5,476 bases of DNA. Origin: Rudanella sp. (GTDB lineage: Bacteria; Bacteroidota; Bacteroidia; Cytophagales; Spirosomataceae). Below are positions 1 to 5,476 of the stretch, one piece after another; the first letter of the stretch is position 1; each line of letters begins with the position of its first letter. The notes beneath the pieces are model-generated. The model saw nothing but the letters and a program-made list of their open reading frames with translations, was not told the origin of the DNA and did no database searches. Location of the stretch: positions 1 through 5,476 of the forward strand of contig JAJAYX010000751.1 in the NCBI GenBank assembly GCA_026785985.1. Reading direction: 5' to 3'. The position numbers were made by a program, and so were the translations under genes.

Positions 1-2717
1 ACCCGACGGTGAAGGTGGGGAAGTTGCCAAATGGCCTGACGTATTTTATCCGCAAAAACGCCGAACCAAAAAACCGGGCTGAACTGCGATTAGTGATCCG
101 GGCAGGGTCAGTGCTGGAGACCGATGCCCAACAGGGTTTGGCGCACTTTATGGAACATATGGCGTTTAACGGCACTAAAAACTTCCCTAAAAATGAATTA
201 GTCAACTTCCTGCAAACGTCGGGGGTGCGGTTTGGGGCCGATTTGAATGCTTACACCAGTTTTGATGAAACAGTGTATCAACTGCCCGTGCCAACGGATT
301 CGGCAAGGTTGTTCGAGCGGTCGTTTCAGATTCTGGAAGACTGGGCGCACAATGCCCTGCTCGACTCCACCGAAATCGAAAAAGAGCGTGGGGTTATTCT
401 GGAAGAAGCCCGGCTGGGGCGTGGTGCCCAACAACGAATGCGCGACAACTATTTTCCGCTCATTCTGAACAACTCGCGCTACGCCAGCCGACTGCCCATC
501 GGCAAAGACAGCATCATCAAGTCGTTTAGCCCGGCATTGCTCCGGCAGTTCTACAAAGACTGGTACCGCCCTGATTTGATGGCCGTTATCGCCGTGGGCG
601 ACTTCGATGTGAAGCAGGTGGAAGCCATGATTCGCGAAAAATTTGGCCGGATTCCGTCAGTTGCGTCGCCTAAACCCCGGCCCGAATATGGAATTGATGC
701 GCACAAAGACACCAAAGTGGTGATTGTGACCGACCCTGAACAACCCAACACGGTTGTTCAGGTGATTTATAAACGCCCCGAGCTAAAAGAACGCACGCTT
801 GGGGATCTGCGCAGCAGTCTACAACGGAGTTTATTCAACATGATGCTGGGCAACCGGATTCAGGAGTTGACCCAAAAAGCGAATCCACCCTTTGTGTATG
901 GAGCCAGTAATTATGGTGGATTTTTAGGCAATCTGGACGCATTTTCGTCGGTAGCAGTACCCAAAGATCCCGCTGGTCTGGAGGCAGCTCTCCGGGCAGT
1001 GCTCGATGAAAATGCCCGCGCTAAACAGTTTGGCTTTACGGCTACCGAGTTGGCCCGCGCTAAACAGGAACTAAAAACGGGTGTAGAACAGGCGTATCGT
1101 GAACGCGAAAAAACCCGATCTTCGTCGCTGGTGGGGCAATATGTGCAGTATTTTTTGGACGGTGACCCCGCCACGGGCATTCCTTTTTATTATGATTTCG
1201 TTAAGAAAAACCTCGACGGTATTCAGTTGACAGAAGTCAATCAGTTAGCGGGGCAGTTTATTCGCAATGAGAACCGGGCGGTTATTATCATGGCTCCCGA
1301 AAAGGCCAAGTTACCCACGGTGGAACAGGTGATCAGCTATATTGACGATGCCGGAAAGACCCTAACGGCTTACGTCGATCAAACGATCAACAAACCCCTG
1401 CTGGCTAATCAGCCCGCGGCCAAACCCGTGGTAAGCGAGTCGGAAAACGTGGAAGTTGGCCTTACAGAATGGACGTTGGCCAACGGAGCAAAGGTGGTGC
1501 TGAAACCAACCGATTTCAAAAACGATCAGGTGTTGTTTTCGGCAATTAGCTATGGCGGCACATCGCTCTATGACATGAACGATTACGTGACAGCCCGATT
1601 TACCTCCACCCTGATTGGGCAAGGTGGCACGGGCGAGTTCAACCAGATTCAGTTGGGCAATTTTCTGGCGGGTAAGTCGCTGAGTGTAGGGTCATACATC
1701 AGCGAGATCAACGAGGGTATAAGTGGTAGCACGGCGCCCAAAGACTTAGAAACAGCCTTCCAACTGATGTACAGCCAGTTTACGCAACCCCGCAAGGATG
1801 CCGATGTGGTGCAGGGCTTCCTGTCGAATCAGCGGAGTTTACTGCAAAATCAATTGGACACACCTACGCCACAAAAGGTGTTTCAGGATACAATTTCCAT
1901 CACGCTGGGGCAGAATAACTCCCGTCGGCAACCCCTTCGCCCCACCGACCTCGACCAGATTAACCTGGATCGGGCCGGGCAGATTTATGCCGAACGCTTT
2001 GCCAACGCGGCCGATTTCACGTTTCTGTTCGTGGGGAACATCGACCCAAAAACGCTCAAACCCTTAGTCGAAAAATATATCGGTGGGTTGCCGGGAAATG
2101 CAGCTACAGCCAAAGAAAATTTCCGTGATCTGGGCATCCGAATTCCGGCCGGGCAACTGAGCAAAACGGTGTATAAGGGCCTGGAAGCTCGGGCAACGGT
2201 TCAGTTGGTGTTTAGTGGCGATTTTGACTGGAAACCCGAAAATACCGCTCAAATAGATGCTCTGGCGGAGGTTCTGGAAATTAAACTGACCGAAAAACTT
2301 CGTGAAGAAGAAGGAGGTGTTTACACGCCTAGTGCCAGTGGTTCCTATAGTAAGTTGCCCGCCCAACGCTACACGTTCCGAATCGGTTTTGGTTGTGCCC
2401 CCGAAAACGTGGATAAACTGATTGGCAAAACGCTCGGCATTATTAACGAAATACGCCAAAAAGGAGCTGATCCGAAAGATATTGACAAATTCAAAGCAGA
2501 AAGTCGTCGGGAAACCGAACTGCAATTGAAAGATAATAACTTTTGGCTCGGCTATTTAACGAACCAGTATTTCAATCAGGACGACCCTGCCGAAGTGTTG
2601 CACGAAGCCGAACAATTGAACAAAGTGACAGTTGAGAGTACAAAAGCGGCAGCTAATAAGTACTTATCAGGGCAGAACCTGATTCGATTCGTGCTGATGC
2701 CCGAACGCAAGCCGTAG
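1..2717 (+). CDS. M16 family zinc metalloprotease (pitrilysin/insulinase, PqqL-like), 5' partial
   Basis: This is a two-unit M16 peptidase, expected to act in the cell envelope and cleave peptides or small unfolded proteins; its substrate is unknown. The frame is open to the window edge and bases 1-8 encode xPT, matching the DPxV that precedes the family's G-LPNGL motif, so the GTG at 9 is an internal valine and the real start with its signal peptide lies upstream. Numbering from codon 9, the inverted zinc motif HFMEH is at 46-50, with E126 and zinc ligand E133 in ERGVILEE, and the substrate-strand motif NAYT at 80-83. The first M16 C-domain begins near 172. A second unit starts near 480, lacks HxxEH as expected for single-chain members, and carries the R765/Y772 pair spaced as in insulin-degrading enzyme. 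The visible 905 codons are close to full family length (about 930-950). All catalytic residues are present, so it is probably active. The link to the next gene is unclear. Confidence 0.93.
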   Translation, partial: PTVKVGKLPNGLTYFIRKNAEPKNRAELRLVIRAGSVLETDAQQGLAHFMEHMAFNGTKNFPKNELVNFLQTSGVRFGADLNAYTSFDETVYQLPVPTDSARLFERSFQILEDWAHNALLDSTEIEKERGVILEEARLGRGAQQRMRDNYFPLILNNSRYASRLPIGKDSIIKSFSPALLRQFYKDWYRPDLMAVIAVGDFDVKQVEAMIREKFGRIPSVASPKPRPEYGIDAHKDTKVVIVTDPEQPNTVVQVIYKRPELKERTLGDLRSSLQRSLFNMMLGNRIQELTQKANPPFVYGASNYGGFLGNLDAFSSVAVPKDPAGLEAALRAVLDENARAKQFGFTATELARAKQELKTGVEQAYREREKTRSSSLVGQYVQYFLDGDPATGIPFYYDFVKKNLDGIQLTEVNQLAGQFIRNENRAVIIMAPEKAKLPTVEQVISYIDDAGKTLTAYVDQTINKPLLANQPAAKPVVSESENVEVGLTEWTLANGAKVVLKPTDFKNDQVLFSAISYGGTSLYDMNDYVTARFTSTLIGQGGTGEFNQIQLGNFLAGKSLSVGSYISEINEGISGSTAPKDLETAFQLMYSQFTQPRKDADVVQGFLSNQRSLLQNQLDTPTPQKVFQDTISITLGQNNSRRQPLRPTDLDQINLDRAGQIYAERFANAADFTFLFVGNIDPKTLKPLVEKYIGGLPGNAATAKENFRDLGIRIPAGQLSKTVYKGLEARATVQLVFSGDFDWKPENTAQIDALAEVLEIKLTEKLREEEGGVYTPSASGSYSKLPAQRYTFRIGFGCAPENVDKLIGKTLGIINEIRQKGADPKDIDKFKAESRRETELQLKDNNFWLGYLTNQYFNQDDPAEVLHEAEQLNKVTVESTKAAANKYLSGQNLIRFVLMPERKP

Positions 2718-2816
2718 TCTCTAATTTCGACTTCAGATTACTTATGGTGCAAGTAGAAACCGCAAGTTCACTACCTTTTGCCCGCAGAACAACACTCCTT
2801 GACAAACGTCCGTCTT

Positions 2817-3623
2817 ATGAAACCATACGCCACATATATCGCGGAGGAGTTTGCCCTCGACGATATGTTTATGCGGTGGGTTCAACACCCGGATGATGAC
2901 GAGGTGGCCTTATTTTGGCAAAGTTTCTCCCGGCAGTATCCTCATAAACAGTTGGTTATAAATGAAGCCCGACGCATGGTTCTAGAGTGTTGGGTGCCTT
3001 TGCCAGGGGCGTTAACCCACGACGATATGTCGAACGTGTGGCAACGTATTCGGGTATCGTTACAGGATTTAGATGAGATAAGGCCTCTTCAACTCAATGT
3101 CAGGACAGTGGTGGCCTGGTGGTATTTTGGCCGGACTGTGGCTGCTGCCCTGGGACTGTTGCTTTTTGTGGGTTGGGGGTTCTGGATACATCAAAGCGAT
3201 CACTTGAAAGCTATTCGTTCGGGTAGTGCTCAAGTTAAGGTAGTGCGCCTTCCCGATGGATCGGAGGCTTGCCTGCAACCAAATAGTCAGCTTGAATTTG
3301 CCCAACAATGGGTCGATGAAACACCCCATGCCGTTTGGCTTCAGGGCGAAGCCCGATTCTCGGTTGTTCGGCGACCCAAAACAACCATGTTCCGTGTTCA
3401 TACCTCCGACGTAACGGTGGAGGCTACCGGCACTGAATTTTGGGTAGGTCAACAGGCTGAAGGAACGCGCATTGGATTACAGACGGGTAGCCTGACTTTG
3501 TTGCTAAACGACGATGAACGCCGGGTGACCATGAACCCCGGCGATTCACTGGAAGTTCGTGGCAAGCTGGTGTTTCCGCTGAAACTTGCTGTCAGTCAAC
3601 TGAGTAAAGCCGTAAAACGATAG
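2817..3623 (+). CDS. FecR-like transmembrane anti-sigma factor, short form
   Basis: FecR proteins hold an ECF sigma factor at the inner membrane and release it on a signal, usually from a TonB-dependent receptor. The ATG at 2817 (268 aa) is preferred because the typical N-terminus, with D15-D16, FMRWV (18-22) and FW (33-34), follows directly; an in-frame TTG at 2778 would only add an atypical 13-residue leader. Residues 1-100 are the predicted cytoplasmic sigma-binding part, about 106-124 a hydrophobic membrane segment, and about 134-245 the periplasmic FecR domain, with LPDGS (145-149), LQGEARF (175-181) and the ATGTEF core (203-208). The protein ends about 30 residues after the FecR domain, so the C-terminal DUF4974 (STN-like) domain common in Bacteroidota homologues of about 320-350 aa is absent. 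Two in-frame stops (3621 and 3642) argue against a simple read-through error. No sigma factor or SusC/SusD gene is adjacent in the window. The family call is firm; the partner is unknown. Confidence 0.88.
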   Translation: MKPYATYIAEEFALDDMFMRWVQHPDDDEVALFWQSFSRQYPHKQLVINEARRMVLECWVPLPGALTHDDMSNVWQRIRVSLQDLDEIRPLQLNVRTVVAWWYFGRTVAAALGLLLFVGWGFWIHQSDHLKAIRSGSAQVKVVRLPDGSEACLQPNSQLEFAQQWVDETPHAVWLQGEARFSVVRRPKTTMFRVHTSDVTVEATGTEFWVGQQAEGTRIGLQTGSLTLLLNDDERRVTMNPGDSLEVRGKLVFPLKLAVSQLSKAVKR

Positions 3624-3668
3624 AATAACTATATCGTTTGGTAGATTGATAGCAATTGCTATTTTTTT
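3615..3668 (+). terminator. Tandem-hairpin intrinsic terminator after the FecR gene
   Basis: Hairpin 1 has a perfect 8-bp stem, AAACGATA (3615-3622) with TATCGTTT (3632-3639), and a 9-nt loop; it contains the TAG stop codon of the FecR gene. Hairpin 2 is the perfect 14-base palindrome ATAGCAATTGCTAT (3649-3662), folding as a 5-bp stem with an AATT loop or slightly longer, followed immediately by seven T's (3662-3668). Both stems are AT-rich, so each alone is modest, but position and the T-tract fit a Rho-independent terminator that insulates the epimerase-DUF1080 pair. Hairpin 2 alone could also be a palindromic protein-binding site. Confidence 0.6.
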
Positions 3669-3694
3669 AATGCCGTTTTTTCTGATAAAGTCTA

Positions 3695-3702
3695 TACATT
3701 TA
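3695..3702 (+). promoter_or_regulatory. Candidate Bacteroidota -7 promoter element for the epimerase-DUF1080 pair
   Basis: TACATTTA matches seven of eight positions of the Bacteroidota -7 consensus TAnnTTTG. It lies downstream of the putative terminator and about 65 bp before the ATG at 3768, a reasonable leader length. The expected TTTG-like -33 element about 20 bp upstream is not clean; there is only a T-rich run near 3675-3681. A promoter is expected here because a terminator precedes and a two-gene unit follows, but this exact site is a guess. Confidence 0.3.
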
Positions 3703-3767
3703 ACCCGGCAGTTGTCGCTGTGGTGATTCAAAGCACCGAAACGACACTGACTATTCCCGAATCCATT

Positions 3768-4700
3768 ATGAAGGAGTCCGTACTAAACAGACGGCAGTTC
3801 CTCCAGTCGCTCGGCCTGTCGGCTCTGGCAATTTCTGCCGGGGCCGACCCGCTGACGACTCCTCTACCCCTCAAAAAATCCGGTTTGCAAATTGGATACT
3901 CAGCCATTACCTGGGGAGGCAATGATGCACAGGCGATCAAAGACATCTCTGCGCTCGGCTACCGGGGTATTCAGCTACGGGCCAATGCGTTTGGGCCATA
4001 CCGGGCAAAACCCTCGGAGTTGAAAGCGTTGCTCGACGAAGCCCACCTGCAACTCTGCATGTTTTCGAGCGGCAATGTCGAAATAGACCCGGCAAAAGAG
4101 CAAAGCACCATCGACACGCATGTGGCTCATGCCAGCTTTGTGAAAGCTTTGGGAGGGTCAGCTATTCAGTTGACCAACAGTGCTCGGCCCAAAGACCGAC
4201 TGCCAACTACCGAAGAACTGAAGCGCTTGGCCGAAGTAATGAACAAGATTGGCCAGCAAACTGCCGATTTGGGCGTTCAGGCGATGTACCACAACCACAT
4301 GAACCAACTGGGCGAAACCCCCGAAGAAGTTGATGTGATTGCGCAGGCCCTGAACCCAAACTACATGCGGCTTCTGCTCGACATTGCCCATTATCGGCAG
4401 GGGGGCGGTCAACCGGAAAAAGCGGTGCTTCAATATCGCGATATTTTGTCGGCCCTGCACCTGAAAGACACCATGTCGCCTTTGCCCGACAAACCCGAAA
4501 ACCCCAAAGCCTACAAGTTTGTGGAATTGGGGCGTGGCATTGTGAATGTACCGGCCGTGTTCAAATCATTGGATACGATTAGTTTCAAAGGCTGGGGTAT
4601 TGTTGAACTCGATGGGGTTCCCGAAAAAGACAAAACAGCCGCTCAATGCGCCGGTATCAGCAAGGATTATATTACCAGGACGTTGAAATTCCCCTTATGA
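3768..4700 (+). CDS. Tat-exported sugar phosphate isomerase/epimerase-like TIM barrel (AP endonuclease 2 / xylose isomerase-like fold)
   Basis: This belongs to the COG1082/IolE-like family of metal-dependent TIM barrels that isomerise, epimerise or dehydrate sugars; its substrate cannot be read from sequence. The ATG at 3768 (310 aa) is chosen because it puts the twin-arginine motif NRRQFLQ (7-13) at the N-terminus, followed by a mild hydrophobic stretch and a likely cleavage site at AGA|DP after residue 26; an in-frame GTG at 3720 would add 16 residues ahead of it. Export by Tat implies cytoplasmic folding, probably with metal bound. The barrel runs about 40-306, starting with IGYSAITW (42-49) and GYRGIQLR (64-71). 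Likely metal or active-site residues are H175 and H177 (YHNH), E183, D205 and H208 (LDIAH), H231 (HLKD) and E280 (VELDG). Q69 sits where many relatives have an acidic residue. Its stop overlaps the next gene's start by ATGA, so the two are probably co-translated. A role in 3-keto-sugar processing is inferred from that neighbour. Confidence 0.88.
   Translation: MKESVLNRRQFLQSLGLSALAISAGADPLTTPLPLKKSGLQIGYSAITWGGNDAQAIKDISALGYRGIQLRANAFGPYRAKPSELKALLDEAHLQLCMFSSGNVEIDPAKEQSTIDTHVAHASFVKALGGSAIQLTNSARPKDRLPTTEELKRLAEVMNKIGQQTADLGVQAMYHNHMNQLGETPEEVDVIAQALNPNYMRLLLDIAHYRQGGGQPEKAVLQYRDILSALHLKDTMSPLPDKPENPKAYKFVELGRGIVNVPAVFKSLDTISFKGWGIVELDGVPEKDKTAAQCAGISKDYITRTLKFPL
4697..4700 (+). other. ATGA start/stop overlap (translational coupling)
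   Basis: The ATG of the DUF1080 gene (4697-4699) shares bases with the TGA stop of the epimerase gene (4698-4700). No Shine-Dalgarno sequence precedes it, so re-initiation by terminating ribosomes is a plausible way to start the second gene and keep the two products in proportion. An in-frame ATG at 4646 lies 51 bp upstream, but using it would bury the signal peptide behind 17 mostly polar residues. Confidence 0.7.
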
Positions 4701-5440
4701 AATCGCTCTTCTTTTCTGGCCTTGTTCTGCTCACACTTATTGCAAGCAGGCCTCCACAGGCTCATAACACCCTGACCGCCAAGGAAAAACGCGATGGCTG
4801 GAAATTGCTTTTCGATGGCAAAACCACTACTGGATGGCGTGGAGCCTATTCAGACAAGTTTCCGGCGGGTGGTTGGGCCGTGGAAGATGGCACCCTATCT
4901 ATTGCCAAAACCGACGGGCGAGAGTCACGCAATGCGGGCGATATTGTCACCGATGGCGAATACAGCAATTTCGATCTGACGTTTGAATTTCTTCTGACCG
5001 ACGGAGCCAACAGTGGTCTGAAGTATTTTGTGGTAGAGCATCAGCCTAAACCGGCTGGTTCGGCATTTGGGCTGGAATACCAGGTGCTGGACGATGCCAA
5101 ACACCCCGACGCTAAAATGGGCCGCGATGGGAACCGCACTGTGGGATCACTTTATGATCTGAAAGCGGCTCAAAATAAGCAGGTTAACCCCATAGGCCAA
5201 TGGAATCAGGGGCGAGTGCTGGTGAACGGCATCCACGTTGAGCATTGGCTTAATGGCAAAAAAGTGCTGGACTATGAACGAGGCAGTGACGATTTTCGTA
5301 AGCTGGTGACCATGAGCAAATACGCAACACCAGCCTACAATGCCAACGGACGATTTGGTGAGGCTCCCAAAGGCCACATTCTGTTGCAAGACCACGGCGA
5401 AAAAGTATCCTTCCGGGATATCAAGATCAAAATGTTGTGA
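4697..5440 (+). CDS. Secreted DUF1080 / 3-keto-disaccharide hydrolase family protein
   Basis: The family (Pfam 3keto-disac_hyd, formerly DUF1080) has a concanavalin-like beta-sandwich fold, and characterised members cleave glycosides already oxidised at C3. From ATG 4697 the protein has 247 aa. Residues 1-22 form a Sec signal peptide (K2, hydrophobic core about 4-16, probable cleavage after PQA at 22); no lipobox cysteine is present, so a soluble periplasmic protein is likely. The single domain fills 26-247 with family motifs in order: LFDGK (38-42) and GWRG (46-49), GGWAVEDGTL (58-67), GDIVTDGEYSNFDL (81-94), the acidic strand EF with NSGLKY (105-110), GLEYQVLDD (125-133), and a C-terminal LLQDHG (229-234) plus FRDIKIK. 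The length matches a complete stand-alone member. It overlaps the upstream Tat-exported TIM barrel, suggesting both act on the same periplasmic sugar. An oxidoreductase partner is not in view. The fold call is firm; hydrolase versus eliminase chemistry and substrate are open. Confidence 0.92.
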   Translation: MKSLFFSGLVLLTLIASRPPQAHNTLTAKEKRDGWKLLFDGKTTTGWRGAYSDKFPAGGWAVEDGTLSIAKTDGRESRNAGDIVTDGEYSNFDLTFEFLLTDGANSGLKYFVVEHQPKPAGSAFGLEYQVLDDAKHPDAKMGRDGNRTVGSLYDLKAAQNKQVNPIGQWNQGRVLVNGIHVEHWLNGKKVLDYERGSDDFRKLVTMSKYATPAYNANGRFGEAPKGHILLQDHGEKVSFRDIKIKML

Positions 5441-5476
5441 GCAGAGGGTATCCTGACTAAAAACGGTGGCTGATAC

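Noticed and set aside
9..11. GTG as the start codon of the M16 protease
   Set aside because: The frame is open to the window edge, the preceding codons read PT in line with the family's DPxV motif, and no signal peptide follows; the gene is cut by the window.
2064..2525. Long reverse-strand open frame opposite the protease gene
   Set aside because: It is antisense to clearly conserved M16 sequence and its translation resembles no protein; a codon-bias shadow, as are the other reverse-strand frames.
2772..2780. TACCTTTTG as a Bacteroidota -7 element upstream of the FecR gene
   Set aside because: It has three rather than two bases between TA and TTTG, and no TTTG-like -33 element lies about 20 bp upstream. 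The gap 2718-2816 shows no convincing terminator either.
2744..2898. A roughly 50-codon frame starting at ATG 2744 in the gap and overlapping the FecR start
   Set aside because: It runs mostly inside the FecR gene in another frame, shows no recognisable motif and has no ribosome binding site; treated as chance.
4432..4445. Perfect 14-base palindrome AATATCGCGATATT
   Set aside because: It lies inside the epimerase gene and encodes ordinary barrel residues (QYRDIL); there is no second copy in the window. Probably chance, although a binding site cannot be excluded.
5448..5476. GTATC ... GATAC inverted repeat after the DUF1080 gene as a terminator
   Set aside because: Five-base arms with a 19-nt loop at the very edge of the window and no visible T-tract; too weak and cut off to call.

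Overview
The window looks like the chromosome of a Bacteroidota bacterium, most likely Cytophagales (Spirosoma-like). The evidence is indirect. The protein types (a long two-unit M16 zinc protease, a FecR-type anti-sigma factor with the Bacteroidota N-terminal pattern, a Tat-exported TIM-barrel epimerase and a DUF1080 protein) are typical of that group. Base composition is near 50% GC, and start codons lack clear Shine-Dalgarno sequences, as is usual in this phylum. No taxonomic marker gene is present.

All four genes lie on the + strand. Positions 1-2717 hold the 3' part of an M16 (pitrilysin/insulinase) metalloprotease whose first codons and signal peptide lie upstream of the window. After a 99-bp gap comes a short FecR-like membrane anti-sigma factor (2817-3623) with no sigma factor or TonB-dependent receptor beside it. 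Its stop codon sits inside the first of two tandem hairpins; the second is followed by seven T's, so transcription probably ends there (3615-3668). After a gap of 144 bp in all, two genes follow as a tight unit. A Tat-signal sugar phosphate isomerase/epimerase-like TIM barrel (3768-4700) overlaps by ATGA a Sec-exported DUF1080 / 3-keto-disaccharide hydrolase family protein (4697-5440). The window ends 36 bp later.

The last two genes form the most coherent functional unit. Both products are predicted to be exported, by different routes, and their families meet in 3-keto-glycoside breakdown. In that pathway a Gfo/Idh/MocA-type oxidoreductase oxidises a glycoside at C3, a DUF1080 protein cleaves it, and TIM-barrel partners process the product. 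No oxidoreductase is visible here, so the pathway assignment is inference. The protease and FecR genes show no clear functional tie to this pair, and the terminator separates them.

I found no CRISPR array, tRNA, rRNA, insertion sequence, phage gene or long repeat. The window reads as fairly ordinary Bacteroidota chromosome. The points worth a second look are the short orphan FecR and the export and coupling of the epimerase-DUF1080 pair.
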